A stretch of DNA of 64,000 bases from Macrothele yani (taxonomy: Eukaryota > Arthropoda > Arachnida > Araneae > Macrothelidae): assembly GCA_039090855.1 (NCBI GenBank), contig CM077034.1, positions 12,537,970-12,601,969 on the forward strand. Direction: 5' to 3'. Under the pieces are notes generated by a model, which did no database searches, was not told where the DNA came from, and saw nothing but the letters and a program-made list of their open reading frames with translations. Position numbers and translations under genes: made by a program. Shown here piece after piece: positions 1-9,965 of the stretch (position 1 is the stretch's first letter; every line of letters starts with the position of its first letter).

Positions 1-2690
1 TTTGTCGATATCTCTGTTTCTAAGAGTTCGTAAGCTCACGATTTCGTTTACAGCAGTATCTGAGAGATTAAAAGCCCGATTGAAAATCTTCTTTCTTTGG
101 TCAGATCTATTGTTTTCCATACCGGTTCCATTGACTTTGAATAGCTTTGATAAATTTAATTTGCGTCAGAACGGATTCAAAAGACGTGCTTATTACACCC
201 GAAAATTCGGTGTCAACTTTCTTGTTTCAGCTCTTGTGGAAATCAAGAATTTGACTCTTTTTTTCCTTCTTTTTTTGTCGATATCTCTGTTTCTAAGAGT
301 TCGGAAGCTCACGATTCCGTTTACAGCAATATCTGAATGATTAAAAACCCGATTGAAAATCTTCTTTCTTTGGTCAGATCTATTGTTTTCCATACCGGTT
401 CCATTGACTTTGAATAGCTTTGATAAATTTAATTTGCGTCAGAACGGATTCAAAAGACGTGCTTATTACACCCGAAAATTCGGTGTCAACTTTCTTGTTT
501 CAGCCTTGTGGAAATCAAGAATTTGACTCTTTTTTTTTCTTTCTTTTTTGTCGATATCTCTGTTTCTAAGAGTTCGTAAGCTCACGATTTCGTTTACAGC
601 AGTATCTGAGAGATTAAAAGCCCGATTGAAAATCTTCTTTCTTTGGTCAGATCTATTGTTTTCCATACCGGTTCCATTGACTTTGAATAGCTTTGATAAA
701 TTTAATTTGCGTCAGAACGGATTCAAAAGACGTGCTTATTACAACCGAAAATTCGGTGTCAACTTTCTTGTTTCAGCTCTTGTGGAAATCAAGAATTTGA
801 CTCTTTTTTTTTCTTTTTTTTTGTCGATATCTCTGTTTCTAAGAGCTCGTAAGCTCACGATTCCGTTTACAGCAATATCTGAGGGACTAAGAACCCGATT
901 GAAAATCTTCTTTCTTTGGTCAGATCTATTGTTTTCCATACCGGTTCCATTGACTTTGAATAGCTTTGATAAATTTAATTTGCGTCAGAACGGATTCAAA
1001 AGACGTGCTTATTACACCCGAAAATTCGGTGTCAACTTTCTTGTTTCAGCTCTTGTGGAAATCAAGAATTTGACTCTTTTTTTCTTTCTTTTTTTGTCGA
1101 TATCTCTGTTTCTAAGAGTTCGTAAGCTCACGATTTCGTTTACAGCAGTATCTGAGAGATTAAAAGCCCGATTGAAAATCTTCTTTCTTTGGTCAGATCT
1201 ATTGTTTTCCATACCGGTTCCATTGACTTTGAATAGCTTTGATAAATTTAATTTGCGTCAGAACGGATTCAAAAGACGTGCTTATTACACCCGAAAATTC
1301 GGTGTCAACTTTCTTGTTTCAGCTCTTGTGGAAATCAAGAATTTGACTCTTTTTTCCTTCTTTTTTTTGTCGATATCTCTGTTTCTAAGAGTTCGGAAGC
1401 TCACGATTCCGTTTACAGCAATATCTGAATGATTAAAAACCCGATTGAAAATCTTCTTTCTTTGGTCAGATCTATTGTTTTCCATACCGGTTCCATTGAC
1501 TTTGAATAGCTTTGATAAATTTAATTTGCGTCAGAACGGATTCAAAAGACGTGCTTATTACACCCGAAAATTCGGTGTCAACTTTCTTGTTTCAGCCTTG
1601 TGGAAATCAAGAATTTGACTCTTTTTTCTTTCTTTTTTTGTCGATATCTCTGTTTCTAAGAGTTCGTAAGCTCACGATTCCGTTTACAGCAATATCTGAA
1701 TGATTAAAAACCCGATTGAAAATCTTCTTTCTTTGGTCAGATCTATTGTTTTCCATACCGGTTCCATTGACTTTGAATAGCTTTGATAAATTTAATTTGC
1801 GTCAGAACGGATTCAAAAGACGTGCTTATTACACCCGAAAATTCGGTGTCAACTTTCTTGTTTCAGCTCTTGTGGAAATCAAGAATTTGACTCTTTTTTT
1901 CTTTCTTTTTTTGTCGATATCTCTGTTTCTAAGAGTTCGTAAGCTCACGATTCCGTTTACAGCAATATCTGAGGGATTAAAAACCCGATTGAAAATCTTC
2001 TTTCTTTGGTCAGATCTATTGTTTTCCATACCGGTTCCATTGACTTTGAATAGCTTTGATAAATTTAATTTGCGTCAGAACGGATTCAAAAGACGTGCTT
2101 ATTACACCCGAAAATTCGGTGTCAACTTTCTTGTTTCAGCCTTGTGGAAATCAAGAATTTGACTCTTTTTTCTTTCTTTTTTTGTCGATATCTCTGTTTC
2201 TAAGAGTTCGTAAGCTCACGATTCCGTTTACAGCAATATCTGAGAGATTAAAAGCCCGATTGAAAATCTTCTTTCTTTGGTCAGATCTTTTGTTTTCCAT
2301 ACCGGTTCCATTGACTTTGAATAGCTTTGATAAATTTAATTTGCGTCAGAACGGATTCAAAAGACGTGCTTATTACACCCGAAAATTCGGTGTCAACTTT
2401 CTTGTTTCAGCTCTTGTGGAAATCAAGAATTTGACTCTTTTTTTCTTTCTTTTTTTGTCGATATCTCTGTTTCTAAGAGTTCGTAAGCTCACGATTCCGT
2501 TTACAGCAATATCTGAGGGATTAAAAACCCGATTGAAAATCTTCTTTCTTCCGTCAGATCTATTGTTTTCCATACCGGTTCCATTGACTTTGAATAGCTT
2601 TGATAAATTTAATTTGCGTCCGAACGGATTCAAAAGACGTGCTTATTACACCCGAAAATTCGGTGTCATCTTTCTTGTTAAGTTTGTGTA
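1..2690. repeat. 273-bp tandem satellite, ten units
   Basis: Ten head-to-tail units begin near 1, 275, 548, 821, 1094, 1367, 1639, 1911, 2183 and 2455. Each runs from a T-rich tract followed by GTCGATATCTCTG to the next T-rich tract. The array enters from the left edge, so its true length is unknown, and the last unit decays near 2690. Two unit types can be told apart: A has GATTTCG and GAGAGATTAAAAGCCC, B has GATTCCG and AAAAACCC. They mostly alternate. The period is 91 codons, so long open frames appear on both strands as a by-product. Differences between units change amino acids freely and the T-runs shift the frame, so I do not call a gene. Confidence 0.93.
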
Positions 2691-3336
2691 TGTGGGCAAA
2701 CCTATCCTGGCAATGAGGTCGAAGCTACGGTGACCTTTTCCCTCCCAGTATTACTCCGCACTAATGGTGTGTAATTAACCTTCACTCGGAAAACTTCTCC
2801 CACAAGCCCTCAGGGCTGGCTGTCTGTCACCGTGATCCCTTAAACCCCTCTATTTTAACCCCATCCCCACCGCCGCGCGCTTTGCAGACCGGTAGACAAG
2901 CAGTTTATTTCTCCCTCTCTTATCTTTTTTTTTTTTTTTTTTTTTTTGAGATGTTACAGAACGTGTAACGTTTCTTTCTTTCTTACTTTTAAAATGAAAT
3001 TATCTTTGCTAAACACGGGAAGAAGTCTTAAGTGGCCTAATTTTGTTTTCACGTATTTTTCCATTTTTTTTATATATTTCATATATTTATACTTATTGCT
3101 TGAAGATTACCAACTGCGGGATTTAATTAAAAGTATTTTTACCATGTCATCAGTTATGCGTAAAATTTCGTTCTTTCAAAAATTTTGCCTTGATTAGATT
3201 TTTTTTTATAACAGACATCCGTTAAATGTGTATGCATTTTTAACTACCCCGTGTTGCCATAAGTACTGGACAAGAGCCCGTCTCTGTGGTAAATGATATT
3301 TTAGGGTTCACTGTAAACTGACACACATCTTTCAGC
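2691..3336. other. Unique sequence, no gene recognised
   Basis: Non-repetitive sequence right of the satellite. It has a T23 run ending near 2947 and a short GC-rich piece near 2870. No convincing coding frame is visible. Confidence 0.5.
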
Positions 3337-3451
3337 AACTTGGAAAATTGCCGCACATTGGAAAAATTGCCACATGTTTTTCATTGATGGGCCGGGCACA
3401 AATTGCTGTTCCTCCGAGGAACACTTTGAATGTGTGGCAGTTTTCCAAGTT
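3337..3451. repeat. Short inverted repeat (hairpin)
   Basis: A 23-bp arm at 3337-3359 (AACTTGGAAAATTGCCGCAC...) recurs inverted at 3429-3451 with two mismatches and a ~70-bp loop. It could be the remnant of a small foldback element. No target duplication was identified. Confidence 0.6.
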
Positions 3452-3649
3452 TCCGAATTATGTGTGGCAGGGGAAGGAACTCTTTCATTTGTCTGAATTT
3501 TCATGCCGGTTCATACACGTTTAAGGCAACTGCGCACAAAGGTTCAAAAGGAAAAGATGGCCGTTTCTTGGCCTATATTGAGAACTGAATTGGAAACTCC
3601 AAACTTATTTCAAGAAAACGTTCTATGTAAGCCAAGCGAGAATTGTATT

Positions 3650-3901
3650 TTAATTTGAAGAAATAAATTGCCGATGGATCTGAGGTACTTCAGTACTAAA
3701 TTCAACCTTCATTCTCGCAATGGTGCGACTTGAAACGCCAGTGAGTTCTGCCGTAAGAACTGTTAATTCATTTGATTTATTCGGCGAATGTTTTTCCATC
3801 AATTTAGTGAAAACATTCATAACGATCACCTTAGCAGAGCTTCGTAATGGTTTCCCAGCTTTATGCGGCTGAAATACACTCGAGTGACCGGCAGATGCCA
3901 T
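3650..3901 (-). pseudogene. Helix-turn-helix fragment of a DDE-type transposon protein
   Basis: An 83-residue minus-strand frame contains AKVIVMNVFTKLMEKHSPN followed by LTAELTGVSSRTIARM. The layout (a KVIxNV helix, then TAEATGVSxRTI) matches the N-terminal helix-turn-helix seen in arthropod Tc1/mariner-superfamily transposon proteins. In such proteins this domain binds the element's ends. No catalytic DDE part follows on the same strand, and stops occur on both sides, so it is a decayed or partial copy. The call rests on motif resemblance only; a host DNA-binding exon is the alternative. Confidence 0.42.
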
Positions 3902-4645
3902 TCGAAAAAACCGAAAAGACAGAAGAGTGTTTTAAAACAACAATCAAGAAGGAGAAACCAGGGGGAGAAACGCGAAATGCCCTCGGAAACACTTTTTTCG
4001 CCCTCATCCATCCACTAATGACCCCCCACAGCAATAAATATCCCCTGGGTTGACAGCTTAACTCTGACCCAAACAAGAATGCTGTGACAGATAACCATCA
4101 GTGACGTCACCAAAGCACGAATATCTGTATTTTTTAGAAATGCCGCTGAAACTGAGATCTGAATTTTTTAAATGCACACACACACAACGTATTGAACATC
4201 TGTGTCCTTTCTAAGTGCCAGTTGAAGCTGGAGTACGAGCTTTTAGACCGGAACTATTTTATGCAGTGGAAGTATACACTCTGTAGCCTTCCTTCCAATG
4301 ACAGGTTAAGTTTGCCCCGAGTACAATCTCTTTAATAACCACAGGTGGTCAACCGTAATCCGCGCGAATGTGTAATCCGATCGTCTGTGTGTGTGGGGGT
4401 GTGTGGGGGCCTTTAGGTGGAGGATTAGGCTCGTGTGGGTAAGGTGTGGTTCTTCCTAAGATACGATATTTAAAGAAGTTTTAGGAAGGGAGTGTTCTGT
4501 GGCCCTTCCTATGATTATTATCCCTTTATATCCTGCATTTGTCTTAAATAGCCAATCACCTTGCCGGATGGAAATCCGTCAGAAAAGCGGATTAAAAACA
4601 TGCCTTCAGTGAATTTAAATCACATGTCGCTATTCTTTCAAACCA
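3902..4645. other. Unique sequence with short CA/TG runs
   Basis: No gene seen. It includes a TGACGTCA near 4104, a short CA run near 4180 and GTGTG-rich sequence near 4390. Short open frames in several phases overlap and show no protein family signature. Confidence 0.4.
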
Positions 4646-4800
4646 GTAGTTAGTTGCAAGGCTAGTAGAAGAGTTAGTTGCAAGGGTAGTAGAGGCGTTA
4701 GTTGCAAGGCTAGTAGAGGAGTTCGTTGCAAGGTTAGTAGAAGAATTAGTTGCAAGGTTAGTATTTAAATCACGTACTCTTCTACTAACCTTGAGTTAGT
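4646..4800. repeat. 24-bp minisatellite ending in an inverted copy
   Basis: About five units of the form AGTTAGTTGCAAGG(C/T/G)TAGTAGA(A/G)G lie between 4646 and 4770. At 4777-4795 the complementary sequence CTCTTCTACTAACCTT follows, so the last units can fold back on it. Period is near 24 bp. Confidence 0.75.
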
Positions 4801-5033
4801 TGGTCTTCCTTAGAAAAAAAAGTAGTAGTTCTCTTAATTTTGAACAAGGAATTCATTGATTCTTCAGCAACAAGTTATCATATAAGGTATGTAGAAATGT
4901 TTCGGTATACATATTGTTTCTTACTTGCAATTGTGTTTATTTAAATTCTACGCAGTGTTGGTCCCTGTAGCATTTTGACTTGGGAGGCCGAATGATTAGT
5001 CGGGTTCGGGTTCTATAATTGGATACACATGCT

Positions 5034-5110
5034 CATGTTTAAATAATATATTATACCTTTTTAAATTGATGTCATGTTTTAAATAATATATTATACCTTT
5101 CTAAATTCAT
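5034..5110. repeat. 39-bp direct duplication
   Basis: Two near-identical copies of CATGTTTAAATAATATATTA plus flanking bases sit back to back inside otherwise unique AT-rich sequence (4801-5618), which holds no recognisable gene. Confidence 0.7.
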
Positions 5111-5618
5111 TCTGATTTAGCGTCAAGCAATTCCGTTAAGTTCAGCAGTAGATACTAAACTTTAAAAAAAAATTAACTCATGAGCTTGTTTTATGTTTTG
5201 TTTTTATTTTTGGTTAAGTTAATTCTGGTTCTATATGTCGCGATTTCTGTGAGGAGAGTGGCTCTGAACTTTCATACGACACGCAGCAAGTTTTGAAATA
5301 TTTCTGTGGGCCAAATGATAAAATTTAGGCAATGCGCTATAACTTTTGGTATGAGGAAAAAATGCCCACTTCTCGAAAATAAACCTACTGTTTATTATCG
5401 TGGTCTGTTAGGAATATGAGGTCCTTTTCAATTTCATTAAGAAATATCTTAATTTTAACTAAGGTGTCGACAGACAAGTCGGAAATGTTTCCTTAGCTCA
5501 ACCAAATAACTAGCACTACAGGACGAAGCAGTCGTTCTGACAACGCACTAAACATACTTCTTAACAATAGGGGACGTAATTTTACAAACAAAACCAGCTA
5601 GAACGACCGTGGGATCTT

Positions 5619-6840
5619 ACCTTAGAAAAAGTAGTAGAGAGGTGTTTCTTTGTATCTAAGTTCAGGAATGATAGAAAAAAGTAGTAGAGAGGTGTTTCCT
5701 TGTATCTAAGTTCAGGAATGATAGAAAAAAGTAGTAGAGGGGTGTTTTCTTGTATTTAGGTTCACGAATGATAGAAAAAAGTAGTAGAGAGGTGTTTTCT
5801 TGTATTTAGGTTCAGGAATGATAGAAAAAAATAGCAGAGAGGTGTTTCCTTGTATCCAGGTTCAGGAATGATAGAAAAAGTAGTAGAGAGGTGTTTTCTT
5901 GTATTTAGGTTCAGGAATGATAGAAAAAAATAGCAGAGAGGTGTTTCCTTGTATCCAGGTTCAGGAATGATAGAAAAAGTAGTAGAGAGGTGTTTTCTTG
6001 TATTTAGGTTCAGGAATGATAGAAAAAAATAGCAGAGAGGTGTTTCCTTGTATCTAGGTTCCGGAATGATAGAAAAAAGTAGTAGAGAGGTGTTTCCTTG
6101 TATCTAGGTTCAGGAATGATAGAAAAAGTAGTAGAGAGGTGTTTCCTTGTTCTAAGTTCAGGAATGATAGAAAAAGTAGCACAGAGGTGTTTCCTTGTAT
6201 CTAGCTTCAGGAATGATAGAAAAAAGTAGCAGAGAGGTGTTTCCTTGTATCTAGCTTCAGGAATGATAGAAAAAAGTAGCACAGAGGTGCTTCCTTGTTT
6301 CTAGCTTCAGGAATGATAGAAAAAAGTAGTAGAGAGGTGTTTCCTTGTATCTAGGTTCAGGAATGATAGAAAAAGTAGTAGAGAGGTGTTTCTTTGTATC
6401 TAGGTTCAGGAATGATAGAAAAAAGTAGCACAGAGGTGCTTCCTTGTATCTAGCTTCAGGAATGATAGAAAAAAGTAGCAGAGAGGTGTTTCCTTGTATC
6501 TAGGTTCAGGAATGATAGAAAAAAGTAGTAGAGAGAAGTTTCCTTGTATCTAGGTTCGGGAATGATAGAAAAAGTAGTAGAGAGGTGTTTCCTTGTATCG
6601 AGGTTCATGAATGATAGAAAAAAGTAGTAGAGAGGTGTTTTCTTGTATTTAGGTTCAGGAATGATAGAAAAAAATAGCAGAGAGGTGTTTCCTTGTATCC
6701 AGGTTCAGGAATGACAGAAAAAAGTAGTAGAGATGTGTTTCCTTGTATCTAGGTTCAGGAAAGGTGCTTCCTTGTATCTATGTAGAAAGTCTGTCTCCCT
6801 AGAAGGTGTTTCCTTTGTATCTAGGTTCAGGAATGTAACA
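5619..6840. repeat. 50-bp minisatellite, about 23 units
   Basis: Units of 49-51 bp contain a run of A, GTAGTAGAGAGGTGTTTCC, TTGTATCTAGGTTCAGG and AATGAT. Variants (AGTAGCACAGAGG, AATAGCAGAGAGG, GTATCCAGG) recur in blocks, which suggests local spreading of variant units. The array breaks down after about 6775, with degenerate pieces to 6840. Open frames through it follow from near-threefold unit lengths and are not treated as genes. Confidence 0.92.
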
Positions 6841-8155
6841 CGTACAATTTCCCCCTTATTTCTGTTGTTGTTTCACCTAGATACACCACGTGTATGTTGG
6901 CGAAAAGTTTCTAAGTAATTTTTGCACCCAACAGCTGATTGTAATCATTTTGGTTTGATGGGACTTGTAGACATCTCGCCTGAAGTCAATTTCTTCCCAA
7001 ACTCCAAGTAGCATATTTGTTATCACTTCCCACACGGCACAGAATATTTCGTGTCTATGTTACAAATACGTAGCACTGAAACATTGAGACTTTTCAGATA
7101 CGTTGCGCAATGTAACAGTAATGTTTCAGAAACCTTACGGTTACGTCAAAATGTTCTCAAACGTTACATAACTTTGAAACATAACCGATACGTAAAAGGT
7201 CTTTGTAACTTCAACACACCAACTTCATGTTACTGTTACGTATTTGAAAGATATTTGTGACATCATCATATTAACTATTCCGCATTGCCTCAAGGACGAT
7301 TGTGGTCAATGATGACGTCAATCGCAGCCATTTTTTCTCATGTGGTGTTCCCAACCGTCTTTTGTCCGCCATTTTCTCTTTGTGTTCAACCATAACATTT
7401 TGTGTGCCACGTGATCCTACCGATCATCTTTTGTTCGCCATTTTTCTTTTACCTGCCCACGTGGTCGCGCCGATGTCTTTTTGTACGCCATTTTGTTTTT
7501 CTAACATCAGGAAATTTCACGGTGTGACGTCACGACTCGAGAGAAATTTCTTTCCAAGCGAAGGATTTTTATTTCCTCGAATATCACGCCAGGTTCGAAC
7601 CCCGTTCATCGGCTTTCCAGGCAGATAGATGTATTGTGCCACTCGACTATTGTACAGCGTTGTGTGAGAACTAGCGAGAAGGCCAGTGTTTGCGAATATG
7701 TTATTCAACAGAAATGCATTACTTTAACCACGGATAATTTTATTTTTCTGCAGGAATACTTAAATTTCTTCGTAATTAATCAACGAAATGTACCTTTTAA
7801 TGTAGGTGTTAATCTATTTTTCTAAATGCTTTGCGAATGCGTTTTTAATAGAAATACCTTCTTGTTTTCCATAGGTCATTTTATTTTTTTGTAGGATGAC
7901 AAATGTCTTCATCATTAATTAACGAAATGTACCTTTTAATGCATATCTTACTCTATTTTTTTTTCAAAACTTGCGTAGTCGTTAAGCTTCTCAATATATC
8001 AACATCGTTTTTTTTTCCACCTATACAAACTAACAACTACTTTTATTGAGACTTTTGTTACTGATTCAAAACCAACAAACGTACTAAGATATTATACACT
8101 GGCGTGCAGAACTTAAGAGCGAACACTAGTGTACACCAACTTGCTAACTCGGGCT
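6841..8155. other. Unique stretch with promoter-like motifs
   Basis: No conserved protein is seen. Two perfect CRE palindromes (TGACGTCA) lie at 7313-7320 and 7525-7532. Between them is a degenerate repeat with CCATTTT and CACGTG motifs, listed separately. The 7880-8050 part is T-rich with no features. Confidence 0.4.
7313..7532. promoter_or_regulatory. CRE / YY1-like / E-box motif cluster
   Basis: Four degenerate ~60-bp repeats carry the core GCCATTTT(C/T), the reverse of the YY1-type AAAATGGC, at about 7327, 7366, 7436 and 7487. Two of the units also hold CACGTG (7408-7413 and 7458-7463). TGACGTCA brackets the block on both sides. This motif combination resembles TATA-less metazoan promoters. 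No gene is recognised on either side, so function is inferred from motifs alone. Confidence 0.4.
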
Positions 8156-8422
8156 AGGGAGAACTGGCCACCGGAGAACTGGACACATTGGAATTTCAGT
8201 GCCATAAAATTGTTCTGCATAAACACATTTCGTGTGGCTATATTCCCCACTACTTGAGCAACTATTGTTCATAAAATATTTGTTTTAATATTTCATATTC
8301 AGTAAGAAATTTACTCATTTCCATGATTTTTGTGTCAAAGACAAAGCGGTGAACTGGCTACACAAATTTTAAGGGGCCGTATAAAAATTGCGTTCTTGAC
8401 TGCTCCGTTGCTACATGAAATA

Positions 8423-9963
8423 CACTGCTGGACAATTGCTAAGGACGGATCATAAACGGCTGTATAGCGCATAAAAATGTAAGTGTGGTTGGATGCCAAG
8501 TGAAATAAAATAATGTCAGAATGCCAGGACATTACAAGAAAGACAATTTATTGTGCTCTGAAATCTAGAAGGCTTTGGAACGTGTTCAAGGGACAAACAG
8601 GCCATTTTGTGCAGAATACGCAAACGTGAAAAAAATGCAATTACCGTCCGCAGGCGTTCCGGCGTAAGATGTCAATACGGGATATGGCCACCATGGAGGG
8701 CGATGCAAGATTCCACACGTCGTGTCATGCTTTGCACAACATTATCAAGCAGCTGTTGGGGTAATTTATCCCATTCCTCTGTCAGTGCACGGATGAGGGT
8801 GTCCTTGTTTATTGGAGGGCATTGGCGACCAGCAAGACTCCTCCCCAAAGCATCCCACACATTTTCAATGGGATTCAGATCTGGAGAACGTGCTGGCCAT
8901 ACGAGGCGTTCAATATTCTCGCTCTCAAGACACTCCTGGACAGCGACTGTTCGATGACATGTTGCGTTGTCGTCCATGAAAATGAATCTATCACCGACAG
9001 CACCACGGAACATGCGAACATGAGGTAGCAGAACATCATTAATGTATCGTTGGCCAGTCATAGTCCCAGTTGGAAGCACATAGAGGGACGTACGGCCATT
9101 GATCATGATGCCAGCCCATACCATGACACTACATGTCGGATATCGGTCCCTTTCCTGTATGTTTGCTGGACAATATGCAGTACCACTATCACGCCAGATC
9201 AGTTGTCGTCGACAATCAGACGATAGACTGTATCTACTCTCATCTGAGAAGAGGACAACAGACCAGTCGTTATCAGTCCAATTGCGATGTTGATGGCACC
9301 ATTGCAAACGGGCGGTACGGTGACGTCTGGACAATGGGATGCACACAACAGGACGGCGGGCGTATAGTCCTCCTTCATGCAAACGTCTGGCGACAGTTTT
9401 TCGGGAGATCCGCTTGCCAGTAGCAGCCATAAACTGATTTGCTACCTCACTAGCTGTGCTGCGCCGGTGTCTTTTTGTTGATAGCACTATGTACCGATCT
9501 TCTGCAGGTGTCGTACTGCGAACACGACCTCCCCCGTGACGTTTGCTACACTCTCCATTTGTTTGAAATGATTTCCAAAGCCTTGAAACAACACTGTGGC
9601 TGACGTCGAACTCCCTGGCAACATCTGTTATTTTTCGCCCTTCTTCAATCTTGCCAATAATACGGCCACGCGTAAAATCATCTAGGTGATGTCGGGAAGA
9701 CATACTGAAAATTGCAAGTTCGTCAATTGATTCTTTCCCTTTCAACTTTGCGTTTGAACAACAACGGTCAATACGCGTCAAATCCTTTATATCTCTTATC
9801 AGCGCTATGACGTCACGAACAAGTTCGGCAATCCAAAATTTGCATACGCACAACACGTCTTACTGTATCCCGCACTTATGCTAATTTCCACATTTTCCTG
9901 CCTTCCATTTTATGGTTGCTATCGTTGCTATTGTCATCCGTCCTTAGCAATTGTCCGGCAGTG
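8423..9963 (-). mobile_element. Tc1-like DNA transposon A, apparently complete
   Basis: A 1.54-kb element bounded by inverted repeats beginning CACTGC(T/C)GGACAATTGCTA; the arms agree over about 28 bp with one difference. TA dinucleotides flank both ends (8421-8422 and 9964-9965), the expected Tc1/mariner target duplication. It encodes one transposase on the minus strand with no stop inside. Nearly intact ends and an open frame suggest recent insertion. Confidence 0.9.
8672..9703 (-). CDS. Tc1-family transposase (DD34E)
   Basis: A 343-residue cut-and-paste transposase, expected to act in the nucleus by binding the element's inverted repeats and moving it by DDE chemistry. The start chosen is the Met followed by SSRHHLDDFTRG, where homology to Tc1 proteins begins. 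An in-frame Met 51 codons upstream would add a tail unlike the family. Residues 1-110 hold paired helix-turn-helix DNA-binding domains (GRKITDVAREFDVSHSVVS). The catalytic triad is visible: D in VVLFSDESRYS, D in FMDDNATCH, and E in SPDLNPIENVW, with 34 residues between the last two. Length and motif order match Tc1 transposases. No frameshift or stop is present, so it could be functional. Confidence 0.92.
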   Translation of the reverse strand: MSSRHHLDDFTRGRIIGKIEEGRKITDVAREFDVSHSVVSRLWKSFQTNGECSKRHGGGRVRSTTPAEDRYIVLSTKRHRRSTASEVANQFMAATGKRISRKTVARRLHEGGLYARRPVVCIPLSRRHRTARLQWCHQHRNWTDNDWSVVLFSDESRYSLSSDCRRQLIWRDSGTAYCPANIQERDRYPTCSVMVWAGIMINGRTSLYVLPTGTMTGQRYINDVLLPHVRMFRGAVGDRFIFMDDNATCHRTVAVQECLESENIERLVWPARSPDLNPIENVWDALGRSLAGRQCPPINKDTLIRALTEEWDKLPQQLLDNVVQSMTRRVESCIALHGGHIPY

Positions 9964-9965
9964 TA

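Noticed and set aside
548..1432. 294-codon open frame and serial 66-codon minus frames in the first array
   Set aside because: The 273-bp period is a multiple of three, so any frame open in one unit stays open. Unit differences are not biased to silent sites, and T-run length changes break the frame.
6010..6282. 90-codon minus frame in the minisatellite
   Set aside because: It follows from several neighbouring units of 48 or 51 bp; other units break it.
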